Shown in pieces: positions 52,244 to 62,502 of a stretch of DNA of 64,000 nt (its first letter is position 1; each line of letters opens with the position of its first letter). A program made the position numbers and the translations under genes. The DNA is taken from positions 4,154,001 through 4,218,000 of the forward strand of contig NZ_CP051684.1 in the NCBI RefSeq assembly GCF_012849375.1. The letters run 5' to 3'. The notes under the pieces are model-generated. The model saw only the letters and a program-made list of their open reading frames with translations. It was not told the DNA's origin and made no database searches. This stretch comes from Duganella dendranthematis. GTDB taxonomy: Bacteria > Pseudomonadota > Gammaproteobacteria > Burkholderiales > Burkholderiaceae_D.

Positions 52244-53344
52244 TTGTCTGATCCTCATCCTTCTTCCCTTGAATCGACGCTGACCCGCAACTGGCTGCGG
52301 CGTGGGCCGCTGGCGTGTGCGTTGTGGCCGGTGTCGCTGCTGTTCCGCGCGCTGAGCGGGCTGAGAGTAGTCTTGTTCAAGGCCGGCGTGCTGAAATCGA
52401 CGCGGTTGCCGGTGCCGGTGGTGGTGGTGGGGAATATCTACATCGGTGGCACCGGCAAGACGCCGTTGACCATCTGGCTGGTGCAGGCGCTGCAGGCGGC
52501 GGGCATGCGGCCAGGGGTGATTTCGCGCGGCTTTGGCAGTTCGGAAGAAGGCGCGCGCGAAGTCACCGCAGCCTCGACGCCGGCGCAGGTGGGCGATGAG
52601 CCCTTGCTGATCAAGCAGCGTACCGGTGCGCCGGTGATGGTGGGACGCGACCGTGCCGCCACCGGGCTGGCGCTGCTGGCCGCGCATCCCGAGGTGAATA
52701 TCCTGCTGACCGACGACGGCTTGCAGCACTACAAGCTGCAACGCGACGTGGAAATCATTCTGTTTGACGGCCGTGGAGCAGGCAATGGCTGGCTGCTGCC
52801 GGCCGGGCCGCTGCGCGAACCGGTCAGCCGCCGGCGCGATTTTACAGTCATTAACACGCCGCAGCTGACCGATACGCTGGTTCGCGCGGTGGACCCCGGC
52901 ACGGCGGGGTCTGAACCGGTGCGGGGTCAGACCCCATATGCGCGGACGGCGGCGATTCAGATGACGCTGGTGGGGGAATACGCCGAGCAACTCCGGGACC
53001 GAACCCAGCGCAAGCCGCTGACAGAACTCGCCGCGCACCCCGAGCTGCGCATCGTCGCCGCCGCCGGTATCGGCAATCCGTCCCGTTTCTTTGGCATGCT
53101 GAAAGGCGCCGGCCTGCACGTCATTGAACTGCCACTGCCCGACCATCACGACTTCCAGGACCGTCCATTTGCCGCACTCAATGCTGACCTGATCTTGATG
53201 ACGGAGAAGGATGCAGTAAAATGTGCGCAAATTGAAGAACTCAGAGACGACCCCCGCTTGTGGGTCGTCCCGGTAACAGCGCGCATCGACCGCGCGCTGG
53301 CCGACCAAATTGTGGAGAAATGTCGTGGACGCTCGATTGCTTGA
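52244..53344 (+). CDS. lpxK: Tetraacyldisaccharide 4'-kinase
   Basis: 366 aa; phosphorylates the lipid A disaccharide precursor at the inner membrane. Walker A in [20 protein letters not shown] (about 60-79); [10 protein letters not shown] and the [12 protein letters not shown] block (about 160-171) are typical. The start appears to be TTG 52244, as no in-frame ATG precedes the conserved [21 protein letters not shown] region; no clear Shine-Dalgarno. Residues about 221-231 ([11 protein letters not shown]) are encoded by an in-frame 30-bp repeat remnant. The Trm112-like gene overlaps its end by 20 bases. Confidence 0.92.
   Translation: MSDPHPSSLESTLTRNWLRRGPLACALWPVSLLFRALSGLRVVLFKAGVLKSTRLPVPVVVVGNIYIGGTGKTPLTIWLVQALQAAGMRPGVISRGFGSSEEGAREVTAASTPAQVGDEPLLIKQRTGAPVMVGRDRAATGLALLAAHPEVNILLTDDGLQHYKLQRDVEIILFDGRGAGNGWLLPAGPLREPVSRRRDFTVINTPQLTDTLVRAVDPGTAGSEPVRGQTPYARTAAIQMTLVGEYAEQLRDRTQRKPLTELAAHPELRIVAAAGIGNPSRFFGMLKGAGLHVIELPLPDHHDFQDRPFAALNADLILMTEKDAVKCAQIEELRDDPRLWVVPVTARIDRALADQIVEKCRGRSIA
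52906..52935. repeat. Degraded copy of the 30-bp palindrome inside lpxK
   Basis: GGGGTCTGA at the left end and CGGGGTCAGACCCC at the right match the perfect palindrome at 30091-30120 at the same total length. Only the middle of the left arm differs. Thirty bases keep the frame open. Confidence 0.8.
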
Positions 53345-53501
53345 TATCCTGGTATGCCCGGTCTGCAAAGGCCCTCTGGAGTACGATAAAAAAGCCCAGG
53401 AAATGATTTGCAAAGGCGACCGCCTGGCTTATCCGATCCGTGACGGCATCCCCATCATGTGGGCCGACGAGGCGCGCACCTTGCAGGACAAGGCCGAATA
53501 A
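53325..53501 (+). CDS. Trm112-family small zinc-binding protein (YcaR-like)
   Basis: 58 aa. Start at GTG 53325, with TGGAGAAA upstream; it overlaps the lpxK end. [24 protein letters not shown]...[19 protein letters not shown] is the Trm112p/YcaR signature, with C-P-x-C and a further Cys as zinc ligands. It probably activates methyltransferases by analogy with Trm112; bacterial members are poorly defined. The conserved position between lpxK and kdsB is as in E. coli. Confidence 0.92.
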   Translation: MDARLLDILVCPVCKGPLEYDKKAQEMICKGDRLAYPIRDGIPIMWADEARTLQDKAE

Positions 53502-53502
53502 C

Positions 53503-54249
53503 GTGTCTTTCATCGTCATCATTCCGGCCCGCCTGGCTTCGACCCGTCTGCCGAACAAGCCGCTGGCCGACCTCGGCGGCAAGCCGATGGTGGTGCGCGT
53601 CGCCGAACGCGCTCAGCAATCCGGCGCGTCGCGCATCATCGTCGCCACCGATCATCCCGACATCCAGGCCGCTTGCCAGCAGCACGGCGTGGAAGTGTGC
53701 ATGACCCGCGCCGACCATCCGTCCGGCACCGACCGCATCGCCGAAGTGGCGCGCGCGCTCAACCTGCCGGCCGACGCTGTCATCGTCAACCTGCAAGGCG
53801 ACGAGCCGCTGATCGACCCGACGCTGCTGCAAGCGGCGGCCGCCCGCATTGGCGCCGAGGTGCCGATGTCGACCTGCGCCCATCCGTTGCACGACGTGGC
53901 CGACGCCTTCAATCCCAACGTGGTGAAGGTGGTGCTGGACAAGGCCGGCCGGGCTTTATATTTCTCGCGCGCGACCATACCGTGGAACCGCGACGCGTTT
54001 GCGCAGTCCAAGGAGACGCTGCCGGCCGGTTACGTGCCGCTGCGTCACATCGGGCTGTACGCCTACCGCAACGACTTCCTGCAAGCCTACCCGGCGCTGC
54101 AAGTGTCGCCGCTGGAATCGATCGAAGCGCTGGAGCAGTTGCGCGTGTTGTGGCACGGTTATCCGATCGCCGTGCACGTGACCGATGCGGCCCCGGCGCC
54201 GGGCGTCGATACGCCGGAAGACCTGGAGCGCGTGCGCCAGTACTATTGA
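53503..54249 (+). CDS. kdsB: 3-deoxy-manno-octulosonate cytidylyltransferase
   Basis: 248 aa; makes CMP-Kdo for LPS. The start is GTG 53503, one base after the previous stop, opening with [28 protein letters not shown]. The CTP-binding loop, [11 protein letters not shown] (metal-binding Asp), [23 protein letters not shown] and RHIGLYAYR are standard KdsB blocks. It completes the lipid A/Kdo group lpxK-Trm112-kdsB. Confidence 0.95.
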   Translation: MSFIVIIPARLASTRLPNKPLADLGGKPMVVRVAERAQQSGASRIIVATDHPDIQAACQQHGVEVCMTRADHPSGTDRIAEVARALNLPADAVIVNLQGDEPLIDPTLLQAAAARIGAEVPMSTCAHPLHDVADAFNPNVVKVVLDKAGRALYFSRATIPWNRDAFAQSKETLPAGYVPLRHIGLYAYRNDFLQAYPALQVSPLESIEALEQLRVLWHGYPIAVHVTDAAPAPGVDTPEDLERVRQYY

Positions 54250-54416
54250 TTTATATCAAATACCCGTCAGTCGCCCGTCAGCTACCCCTGATATAACTAG
54301 CTTAACTGTGCGATATTCATACGGTATATCGGGGCGTTAGTGGCGTTCAAACTAAGTTTTGTGGTAAGTTTCGTACGATCCGATACTTACTAACCATACC
54401 AATATCTGTTTTTTAG

Positions 54417-55082
<666 letters not shown>

Positions 55083-55094
55083 GCGGTAAAGTAG

Positions 55095-55120
55095 AGCGGA
55101 CCGATGGTCCGCTTTTTTTT
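55095..55120 (+). terminator. Rho-independent terminator after adk
   Basis: AGCGGACC (55095-55102), loop GAT, GGTCCGCT (55106-55113), then eight T in total. Confidence 0.93.
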
Positions 55121-55210
55121 CGCCAGTGCCATCCTGAATTTTTGAAGTTTTGCAGTTCGCACGTGAAGTGTGGTTTGTAGGCTTACTCCAACAAAAATAA
55201 AGGGGACAAT

Positions 55211-57337
55211 ATGGCAACCAGCTTATGGTTTGCAGTGGCCTGCGGCATTCTCGCCGTGGCGTACGGACTCTGGTCGCGCAGCTGGATTTTGCGACAGGAT
55301 GCGGGCAATCCGCGCATGCAGGAAATCGCGCTGGCGATCCAGCAAGGCGCCGCCGCCTATCTGGCGCGCCAATACCGCACCATCGCCATCGTCGGCGTGG
55401 TGCTGCTGATCCTCCTGGGAGTTTTTCGAGACGTCAATACCGCGATCGGTTTCCTGATCGGCGCGGTGCTGTCCGGCGCCTGCGGCTTCATCGGCATGAA
55501 CGTGTCGGTGCGGGCCAATGTGCGCACCGCGCAGGCCGCCACCAAGGGCATGAACGAGGCGCTCGACGTGGCCTTCAAGGGCGGCGCCATCACCGGCATG
55601 CTGGTGGTGGGACTGGGCCTGCTCGGCGTGGTGCTGTTCTATCTGTTCCTGGTGGCGGGGCTGGCGCCCGGCTACGATCTGCACCGGATTATCGAGCCGC
55701 TGATCGGGCTGGCGTTTGGCGCGTCGCTGATTTCGATCTTTGCGCGGCTGGGCGGCGGTATCTTCACCAAGGGCGCCGACGTTGGCGCCGATCTGGTCGG
55801 CAAGGTGGAGGCCGGGATTCCGGAGGACGATCCGCGCAACCCGGCGGTGATTGCCGATAACGTCGGCGACAACGTCGGCGATTGCGCCGGCATGGCGGCC
55901 GACCTGTTTGAAACCTATGTGGTGACCTTGATCGCCACCATGCTGCTCGGCGCGCTGCTGATGGGAGGGGCTGGCACCGCGGCGGTGGTGTATCCGTTGC
56001 TGCTGGGGGCGGTGTCCATCATCGCGTCCATCATCGGCTGCTCGATGGTCAAGGCCAAGCCGGGCAAGAAGATCATGTCGGCGCTGTACACCGGGCTGTG
56101 GTGGGCGGCCGGGCTGTCGCTGATCGGCTTCGTGGTGGTGACCTGGCAGCTGTGGCCGGACCAGACGATGCGCATCCGCATGATCGGCTGCACCGTGGTC
56201 GGCATCGTGCTGACCGGATTGATGGTCTACATCACCGAGTATTACACCGGCACCGACTTTCATCCGGTTAAGCACATCGCACAGGCATCGACCACCGGTC
56301 ACGGCACCAACATCATCGCCGGCCTGGGCGTGTCGATGAAGTCGACCGCGTGGCCGGTGCTGGCGGTGTGCGCAGCGATTCTGGTCTCTTACCAGCTGGG
56401 GCAGCTGTACGGGGTGGCGATTGCCGCCACCTCGATGTTGTCGATGGCCGGTATTGTGGTGGCGCTGGATGCCTACGGTCCGATCACCGATAACGCCGGG
56501 GGCATCGCCGAAATGGCGGGCATGCCGGAATCGGTGCGCGCCATTACCGATCCGCTGGATGCGGTGGGCAATACCACCAAGGCCGTCACCAAGGGCTATG
56601 CGATCGGCTCGGCCGGGCTGGCGGCGCTGGTACTGTTTGCCGATTACACCCACGCGCTGGAATCGGCCGGACGCGCGATCACGTTTGATCTTTCGAATCC
56701 GATGGTCATCGTCGGCCTGATCATCGGCGGCCTGATTCCGTATCTGTTCGGAGCCATGGCGATGGAAGCGGTGGGGCGCGCGGCCGGCGCGGTGGTGGTG
56801 GAGGTGCGCCGCCAGTTCCGCGACATCAAGGGCATCATGGAAGGCACAGCCAAGCCGGAGTACGACAAGGCGGTCGATATGCTGACCGCGTCGGCGATCA
56901 AGGAAATGATCGTGCCGTCGCTGCTGCCGGTGGTGGTGCCGATTCTGGTCGGCATGCTGCTGGGTTCGGCCGCGTTGGGCGGCATGTTGATGGGCACCAT
57001 CGTCACCGGCCTGTTCGTGGCGATTTCCATGACTACCGGCGGCGGCGCCTGGGACAACGCCAAGAAATACATCGAAGACGGCCACCACGGCGGCAAGGGC
57101 TCGGACGCACACAAGGCAGCCGTGACCGGCGACACGGTCGGCGATCCGTACAAGGACACTGCCGGGCCGGCGGTTAATCCGCTGATCAAGATCATCAATA
57201 TCGTGGCCTTGCTGCTGGTGCCGTTGTTGCCTGCGACCGGCTGGCTGGCGGTGTCCGTGCCGGCGCCGATACCAGTGATTGTGCCGGCGCCGAACGAGAT
57301 GCCACCGCCACCACCACCTCCGCCAGCGCCGCAGTAA
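55211..57337 (+). CDS. hppA: Membrane-bound proton-pumping pyrophosphatase, K+-independent type
   Basis: 708 aa with about 16 membrane helices; hydrolyses PPi and pumps protons. Catalytic motifs [48 protein letters not shown] (about 180-228) and the C-terminal [10 protein letters not shown]...[21 protein letters not shown] are complete. Lys457 in GNTTKA indicates the potassium-independent subgroup (Ala there in K+-dependent enzymes). The last 25 residues form an unusual Pro-rich tail, [15 protein letters not shown]. Single gene after the adk terminator. Confidence 0.95.
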   Translation: MATSLWFAVACGILAVAYGLWSRSWILRQDAGNPRMQEIALAIQQGAAAYLARQYRTIAIVGVVLLILLGVFRDVNTAIGFLIGAVLSGACGFIGMNVSVRANVRTAQAATKGMNEALDVAFKGGAITGMLVVGLGLLGVVLFYLFLVAGLAPGYDLHRIIEPLIGLAFGASLISIFARLGGGIFTKGADVGADLVGKVEAGIPEDDPRNPAVIADNVGDNVGDCAGMAADLFETYVVTLIATMLLGALLMGGAGTAAVVYPLLLGAVSIIASIIGCSMVKAKPGKKIMSALYTGLWWAAGLSLIGFVVVTWQLWPDQTMRIRMIGCTVVGIVLTGLMVYITEYYTGTDFHPVKHIAQASTTGHGTNIIAGLGVSMKSTAWPVLAVCAAILVSYQLGQLYGVAIAATSMLSMAGIVVALDAYGPITDNAGGIAEMAGMPESVRAITDPLDAVGNTTKAVTKGYAIGSAGLAALVLFADYTHALESAGRAITFDLSNPMVIVGLIIGGLIPYLFGAMAMEAVGRAAGAVVVEVRRQFRDIKGIMEGTAKPEYDKAVDMLTASAIKEMIVPSLLPVVVPILVGMLLGSAALGGMLMGTIVTGLFVAISMTTGGGAWDNAKKYIEDGHHGGKGSDAHKAAVTGDTVGDPYKDTAGPAVNPLIKIINIVALLLVPLLPATGWLAVSVPAPIPVIVPAPNEMPPPPPPPPAPQ

Positions 57338-57407
57338 CGTTACGAATTGTTTCTGTGGCTTCCCTCCAATCGTGCGTCTGCTAATAATAGAGACAGGAGG
57401 GAAGACC

Positions 57408-57848
57408 ATGAGCCTCATCAAACCAGCGGTATTGACCGCCGCATTCCTGCTCGGCATGCTGGTGTGCGAAGTCGCGTGGGCTGACCCCACCACGGACGAG
57501 TACGCCAAACTGCCGGTCTGCACGCTGAACGCCGATGGCACCAAGCTGGCCGTCGAGCCGTGCCGCACCGCGCCGGCCCAGAAACCGATGCCGCGCCGTC
57601 CCGTCCCGCAAACCATCGACCGCATGCCGCAGGCCCAGCGCGTGCAGTCGTTGCCGATGCCGGCTGTGTCGCCGTCGCCTTCGCTGCCGAGCTTGACAGC
57701 ACCTTCGCGCGCCGCCGTGCCCACCACCAGTTGCGACGCTGCGGGCTGTTTCGGTGCGAATGGCGTGCGTTATAACAACGTCGGCAAGGGCGTCATGGGG
57801 CCGTCGGGCAAGGCGTGCACCCGCGCCGGCGGCGCTATCCAGTGCTAG
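57408..57848 (+). CDS. Secreted protein with C-terminal Cys-rich motif
   Basis: 146 aa. ATG 57408 follows GGAGGGAAGACC. Signal peptide to about residue 23 (VAWA), a Pro-rich middle, and a 38-residue end with the pattern C-x4-C-F-G-x-N-G-x-R-Y-N...GPSGKAC-x8-C. I recall very similar short endings on other small secreted Burkholderiales proteins, without an assigned function. Possibly two disulphides. Family not named with confidence. Confidence 0.75.
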   Translation: MSLIKPAVLTAAFLLGMLVCEVAWADPTTDEYAKLPVCTLNADGTKLAVEPCRTAPAQKPMPRRPVPQTIDRMPQAQRVQSLPMPAVSPSPSLPSLTAPSRAAVPTTSCDAAGCFGANGVRYNNVGKGVMGPSGKACTRAGGAIQC

Positions 57849-58065
57849 TGAAATTATGCCTAAAAGCAATTTAAATTGTTTTTGAGATATTTTGATTTTT
57901 TTTGCTTGCATTCTGATAGAATGACTGCAATGCAATTGAAATTGATGCGCTTCAACTAGAGCGCTTCCCTTTGATTCGATCCGCCACGGCCTGATCGGAT
58001 TATCGTCGGCCCAGAAATCGCCGGCAGTCATCAACACTACCTGTCATTTATCGGAGCTTGCGTCT

Positions 58066-58839
58066 ATGCGCATCAAATCTATTCTGTTGTCCCTGTCCGC
58101 TGTCGCTGCGCTGAGCGCGAGCTTCGCCCATGCGTCGACCAACCTGGTCACCAACGGTGATTTCAGCCAGACCACCAACGGCAATAACAACCAGGTCGGC
58201 TACAAAGCGGGCGTGACTGGCGAAACCATGCTAACCGGCTGGACCAGCTACAACGGCAACAACGGCGGCTATAACTTCGTGTTGAACAACACCCAGGCGA
58301 CCACCGACCAATCGGTCAAGTGGCTGAAGAGCAGTTTCACGCCGCTGACCAACGGTGGCAATTTCTTCGCCTCTGATCCGGTCTACCACCCAGGCGTCCT
58401 GTCGCAGACTATCAGCGGCCTGACCAGCGGTGACCTGTACACGCTGACCTTCGATTATGCGCTGGCCCAGCAAGTTGGTTTTACTGGAGCCAACACCAGC
58501 TACTGGAACGTGCTGTTCGGCGATGCAGTGACCGTGAAGCAGCTTGAAACCAACACGGTTTCGGCTGGTACCGCCTCGCAAAGCACCCAGTCGCTGAACA
58601 TCGCCAACGGCGGCTTCAGCGGCTGGCAGAGCGCCAGCATGACCTTTACCGCGAAAAGCGCTAGCCAGGTGCTGTCGTTCTTCGCGGAAGGCACCGCGCC
58701 GGGCGCGCCGCCGTTCCTGTTGCTGGACAACGTCTCGCTGGTCGCTGCCGTGCCAGAGCCATCGACCTGGGGCATGCTGCTGGGCGGTCTGGGCCTGATG
58801 GGTTTCATGGCGCGCCGTCGCGCCGCCAACCGCGCCTGA
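58066..58839 (+). CDS. PEP-CTERM sorting-signal protein
   Basis: 257 aa exported protein. Signal peptide ends near AHAS (residue 23). The body is Asn/Gly/Ser/Thr-rich (NLVTNGDFSQTTNGNNN...), of the DUF642-like NGDFs type; the end is the tripartite PEP-CTERM signal: VPEPSTWGMLLGGLGLMGF then ARRRAANRA. Such proteins are cut by exosortase (EpsH/XrtA) and usually go with exopolysaccharide production. No exosortase lies in this window. A 217-bp AT-rich upstream gap probably holds its promoter. Confidence 0.93.
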   Translation: MRIKSILLSLSAVAALSASFAHASTNLVTNGDFSQTTNGNNNQVGYKAGVTGETMLTGWTSYNGNNGGYNFVLNNTQATTDQSVKWLKSSFTPLTNGGNFFASDPVYHPGVLSQTISGLTSGDLYTLTFDYALAQQVGFTGANTSYWNVLFGDAVTVKQLETNTVSAGTASQSTQSLNIANGGFSGWQSASMTFTAKSASQVLSFFAEGTAPGAPPFLLLDNVSLVAAVPEPSTWGMLLGGLGLMGFMARRRAANRA

Positions 58840-58850
58840 TCAGGCCGTCA

Positions 58851-58875
58851 CCGGCACGCCCTGATGGGGTGCCGG
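58851..58875. other. Hairpin after the PEP-CTERM gene
   Basis: CCGGCAC pairs with GTGCCGG with an inner CCC/GGG and one bulge; no T-run. It covers the first possible ATG (58864) of the next gene. Confidence 0.5.
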
Positions 58876-58884
58876 CCCTGCGCC

Positions 58885-59691
58885 ATGCCTCTCTCCCTGC
58901 ACGAATTTGCCGCTGCCGTCCTGCGCCTGAGCCTTTGGCTGGTGGTGCTGACGGCAGTTTTCGTTCCGCTCGAACGCTGGTTCGGTGTCCGGCACGCGTC
59001 GCGCCCTCGCCGCGAATTGCTCCATAATATCGTCTACTACGTCATCAGCAGCCTGGTGCCGATCGTCGTGCTCAGCGTGCCGACGGCGCTGCTGGCGGTG
59101 GCCGCCCGACATCTGGTGCCGGACGCGCTGACCGCGGCGCTACAGTCGCTGCCGGCGTGGGTGCGGCTGGCGCTGATTTTCGTCGTCGGCGAAACCGGCT
59201 TTTACTGGGGACACCGGCTCAGCCATGAACTGCCGTGGCTGTGGCGTTTCCACGCGCTGCATCACACCACCGAGCACATGAGCTTCCTGGCCAATACCCG
59301 AACCCATCCAGTGGATATGGTGGTGACGCGGCTGTTCGGCCTGACCCCCCTGTACCTGCTGGGCTTGGCTGGTCCGAGCGTGGCGGGCAGCGGTGCGCCG
59401 GTGTTGCTGTTGCTGGTCGGCATGGCGTGGGGCTTTTTCATCCACGCCAATCTGCGCTGGCGGCTCGGTCCGCTGGAATGGCTGGTGGTGACGCCGGCTT
59501 TCCACCACTGGCACCACAGCCGTCACGACCACATCAACCGCAACTACGCGTCCACACTGCCCTTCCTTGACCGGCTGTTTGGCAGCCACTACCTGCCGCG
59601 TCACTGGCCGGCGGAGTACGGCACGGACACGCCGCAGGCACCCACCCTGGGCGGCCAACTGCTCGATCCATTGCTTCCAGCTAAAAAATAA
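58885..59691 (+). CDS. Sterol desaturase/fatty acid hydroxylase family membrane protein
   Basis: 268 aa from ATG 58885 (ATG 58864 sits in a hairpin loop and would add seven residues). About four to five membrane helices. The three di-iron histidine motifs are present: HRLSHELPW (near 115), FHALHHTTEHMS (near 130), and FHHWHHSRHDH (near 210). The family oxidises lipids or carotenoids; the product here is unknown. Downstream of the PEP-CTERM gene by 45 bp. Confidence 0.88.
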   Translation: MPLSLHEFAAAVLRLSLWLVVLTAVFVPLERWFGVRHASRPRRELLHNIVYYVISSLVPIVVLSVPTALLAVAARHLVPDALTAALQSLPAWVRLALIFVVGETGFYWGHRLSHELPWLWRFHALHHTTEHMSFLANTRTHPVDMVVTRLFGLTPLYLLGLAGPSVAGSGAPVLLLLVGMAWGFFIHANLRWRLGPLEWLVVTPAFHHWHHSRHDHINRNYASTLPFLDRLFGSHYLPRHWPAEYGTDTPQAPTLGGQLLDPLLPAKK

Positions 59692-59722
59692 CCTTGCATG
59701 CTTCCGTGCGCCATCTGTGCGC

Positions 59723-59748
59723 TACAATGCTTACGTTTACGTAAACGT
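59723..59748 (+). promoter_or_regulatory. -10 box and 16-bp perfect palindromic operator before the SDR gene
   Basis: TACAAT (59723-59728) followed by ACGTTTACGTAAACGT (59733-59748), which equals its own reverse complement. Placed just past the -10, as for a repressor site. The sequence resembles LiuR-type (MerR family) operators as I remember them; not checked. Confidence 0.65.
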
Positions 59749-59769
59749 CAAATAGAATGGGAGACAGGC

Positions 59770-60528
59770 ATGCAAATTCAAGATAGCGTATTCATCATCA
59801 CCGGCGGCGCTTCGGGGCTGGGTGCAGCCACCGCACGCATGCTGGTGCAGCAGGGCGGCAAAGTAGTGCTGGCCGACGTGCAGGCCGAGACCGGCCAGGC
59901 GCTGGCGGCCGAATTGGGCGGCGTGTTCGTCAAGTGCGACGTCACCTCGGAGGCGGACGGCCAGGCCGTGGTCGCGGCAGCTTTGGCGCAAGGGACGCTG
60001 CGCGGCATCGTCAGCTGCGCCGGCGTTGCACCTGCCGCCAAGACCGTCGGCAAGGAAGGCCCGCATCCGCTGGAACTGTTCCAGCGCGTCATCTCCATCA
60101 ACCTGATCGGCACCTTCAATATGGCGCGGCTGGCGGCTGACGCCATGAGCAAGAACCCGCCGCAAGCCAGTGGCGAACGCGGCGTCATCATCAACACCGC
60201 CTCGGTGGCCGCGTTTGACGGCCAAATCGGCCAGGCCGCCTATGCCTCATCCAAAGCCGCCGTCGCCGGCTTGACCTTGCCGATGGCGCGCGACCTGTCA
60301 CGCAACGGCATCCGCGTGATGACCATCGCGCCGGGCATTTTCGAAACGCCGATGTTGATGGGCATGCCGCAGGAAGTGCAGGACGCGCTGGGCGCCATGG
60401 TGCCGTTCCCGCCGCGCCTGGGAAAGCCGGATGAGTATGCGTTGCTGGCGAAAGCCATCATCGAGAACCCGATGCTGAACGGTGAAACGATTCGGTTGGA
60501 CGGCGCGATCCGCATGCAGCCAAAGTAG
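59770..60528 (+). CDS. SDR oxidoreductase, 3-hydroxyacyl-CoA dehydrogenase type II-like
   Basis: 252 aa. ATG 59770 preceded by [23 protein letters not shown] (about 11-22) binds NAD; catalytic Ser in [11 protein letters not shown], Tyr/Lys in [30 protein letters not shown] and the [14 protein letters not shown] ending are characteristic of the HSD17B10/FadB-like subgroup acting on 2-methyl-3-hydroxybutyryl-CoA or short 3-hydroxyacyl-CoA. The operator upstream fits a role in acyl-CoA or branched-chain catabolism, an inference. Confidence 0.9.
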   Translation: MQIQDSVFIITGGASGLGAATARMLVQQGGKVVLADVQAETGQALAAELGGVFVKCDVTSEADGQAVVAAALAQGTLRGIVSCAGVAPAAKTVGKEGPHPLELFQRVISINLIGTFNMARLAADAMSKNPPQASGERGVIINTASVAAFDGQIGQAAYASSKAAVAGLTLPMARDLSRNGIRVMTIAPGIFETPMLMGMPQEVQDALGAMVPFPPRLGKPDEYALLAKAIIENPMLNGETIRLDGAIRMQPK

Positions 60529-60579
60529 TACACAAATAAAACGATCTAAACGATTTCGTGTAGGATGCAACGTGATAGT

Positions 60580-60610
60580 GCGCGCGGCGCAGGCCGCGCG
60601 CTTTCATTTT
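60580..60610 (+). terminator. GC-rich hairpin between SDR and ggt
   Basis: GCGCGCGGC (60580-60588) pairs perfectly with GCCGCGCGC (60593-60601), then TTTCATTTT. A plausible terminator of the SDR transcript, though the U-tract is interrupted and the ggt Shine-Dalgarno follows immediately. Confidence 0.5.
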
Positions 60611-60619
60611 GGAGAGTCC

Positions 60620-62410
60620 ATGAACCGTATGAAGATCCTGGCGCTGAGCGTCGCAATGATCGGCGCACTCCACGCGCCAGCCCACGCCCAACGCGCCACG
60701 ACCGCTGCCAAGACCGATGCGGCGCCGGAAATCCCCACCGGCTACGCCGACAAGGTCGGCAAGTCCTCGCAAAAATTCATGGTGGCCGCGGCCAACCCGC
60801 TGGCCACGCAAGCCGGCTATCAGGTGCTGAAGCAGGGCGGCGCCGCGATTGACGCCGCCATCGCCGTGCAACTGGTATTGACACTGGTGGAGCCGCAATC
60901 GTCCGGCATCGGCGGCGGTTCGTTCATGGTCTACGCCGACGGCAAGCATGTGCAATCCTACGACGGCCGCGAAACCGCGCCCGCCGCTGCGGACGAACAT
61001 CTGTTCCAGGACAAGGACGGCAAGCCGCTGTCGCGTGAAGCGGGCATCGTCGGCGGCCGTTCGGTCGGTGCCCCGGGCGTGTTGCGCATGCTGGAGCTGG
61101 CGCACAAACAGCACGGCAAACTGCCGTGGAAAACCCTGTTCCAGCCGGCCATCGCGCTGGCGGAGAACGGCTTTGCGGTCAGCCCGCGTTTGAATGCGCT
61201 GATCTCGCACGACAGATTCCTGGCGCGCGATCCGGTAGCGCGCGCTTACTTCTTCGACGCCGACGGCAAGCCGCGCGCGGTCGGCTTTATCCTGACGAAT
61301 CCCGAGCTAGCACGCACGCTGCGTGAAATCGCCGACGGCGGCGCGGACGCTTTCTACAAAGGCCGCATCGCCAACGACATCGCCGCCAAGGTGGCCGCGC
61401 ATCCGACCAATCCGGGCAAGCTGACGGCCGCCGATATCGCCGGCTACCAGGCCAAGGAACGCGCGCCGATCTGCAGCGACTACAAGCAGTGGACCGTGTG
61501 CGGCGCGCCGCCGCCATCGTCGGGCGGCATCGCTATCGCACAGATGCTGGGCATCCTGTCGTACAAGGACATCAGCCCTTACAAGCCGGTCAATGGCCAG
61601 TTGACGGCGGAGGGCATCCACTTGTTCACGGAAGCGGGCCGGCTGGCGTTTGCCGATCGTAACCGCTACGTGGCCGATACCGATTTCATTCCCTTGCCAG
61701 GCAAAGGCGTGAGCGCCATGCTGGATAAGGGCTACCTGAAACAACGCGCGTCGCTGATCGGCCAGCAGTCCATGGGCACCGCGCCATATGGCACGCCTGC
61801 CTCCATGCAGGTCGCATGGGGCACCGACAACGCGATCCAGACGCCATCCACTTCGCACTTTGTGGCGGTGGACAAGTTTGGCGGCGCACTGTCGATGACG
61901 ACGTCGGTGGAAGATGCTTTCGGTTCGCGCCAGATGGTCGATGGCTTCATCCTGAATAACCAGCTGACCGACTTCTCCTTCGATTCGCAGGATGCCGATG
62001 GCCCGATCGCCAATCGCGTACAGGCAGGCAAACGGCCGCGCAGCGCGATGTCGCCGACGCTGGTGTTCGAGAAGGGCACGCAGAAGCTGGTGCTGGCCAC
62101 CGGTTCGCCGGGCGGCTCGGCCATCATCAACTACGTGGCCAAAGTGTTGGTCGGTACGCTGGACTGGGGACTGGATGTGCAGCAGGCTATCAGCCTGCCG
62201 AACATCGGCAGCCGCAATGGCCCTACCGAGCTGGAAGCAGGGCGCGTCAGCCGCGCGGTGGTGGCTGAGCTGAAGGCGCGTGGCCACGATATCCGCGAGT
62301 ATGACCAGAACTCCGGTCTGCAGGGCATTCAGCGCCGCACCGTCAACGGCAAGCAGGAATGGTTCGGCGGCGCCGATCCGCGTCGCGAAGGTGTGGTGTT
62401 GGGCGACTGA
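60620..62410 (+). CDS. ggt: Gamma-glutamyltransferase
   Basis: 596 aa periplasmic Ntn-hydrolase. ATG 60620 follows TTTTGGAGAGTCC; signal peptide to about residue 23 (AHAQ). The autoprocessing nucleophile is Thr411 in TPSTSHFVAVD, splitting the protein into large and small subunits. SSGIGGGSFMVY, YDGRETAP and SPGGSAIINYV are conserved substrate-site motifs. Hydrolyses or transfers the gamma-glutamyl group of glutathione. Unlikely to depend on its neighbours. Confidence 0.94.
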   Translation: MNRMKILALSVAMIGALHAPAHAQRATTAAKTDAAPEIPTGYADKVGKSSQKFMVAAANPLATQAGYQVLKQGGAAIDAAIAVQLVLTLVEPQSSGIGGGSFMVYADGKHVQSYDGRETAPAAADEHLFQDKDGKPLSREAGIVGGRSVGAPGVLRMLELAHKQHGKLPWKTLFQPAIALAENGFAVSPRLNALISHDRFLARDPVARAYFFDADGKPRAVGFILTNPELARTLREIADGGADAFYKGRIANDIAAKVAAHPTNPGKLTAADIAGYQAKERAPICSDYKQWTVCGAPPPSSGGIAIAQMLGILSYKDISPYKPVNGQLTAEGIHLFTEAGRLAFADRNRYVADTDFIPLPGKGVSAMLDKGYLKQRASLIGQQSMGTAPYGTPASMQVAWGTDNAIQTPSTSHFVAVDKFGGALSMTTSVEDAFGSRQMVDGFILNNQLTDFSFDSQDADGPIANRVQAGKRPRSAMSPTLVFEKGTQKLVLATGSPGGSAIINYVAKVLVGTLDWGLDVQQAISLPNIGSRNGPTELEAGRVSRAVVAELKARGHDIREYDQNSGLQGIQRRTVNGKQEWFGGADPRREGVVLGD

Positions 62411-62502
62411 TCTGGCGCAAACAATCATTATTTTAAAAATAAGATTAAGTTTTAATTAAGTAGACTTGGAACCGTCTGTAACCCTGCATTGACGGTGCCA
62501 AG

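Noticed and set aside
55223..57727. An 834-codon minus-strand frame opposite hppA, rich in His, Arg, Gln and Asp
   Set aside because: Antisense shadow of a GC-rich gene; its composition is that of reversed membrane-protein codons.
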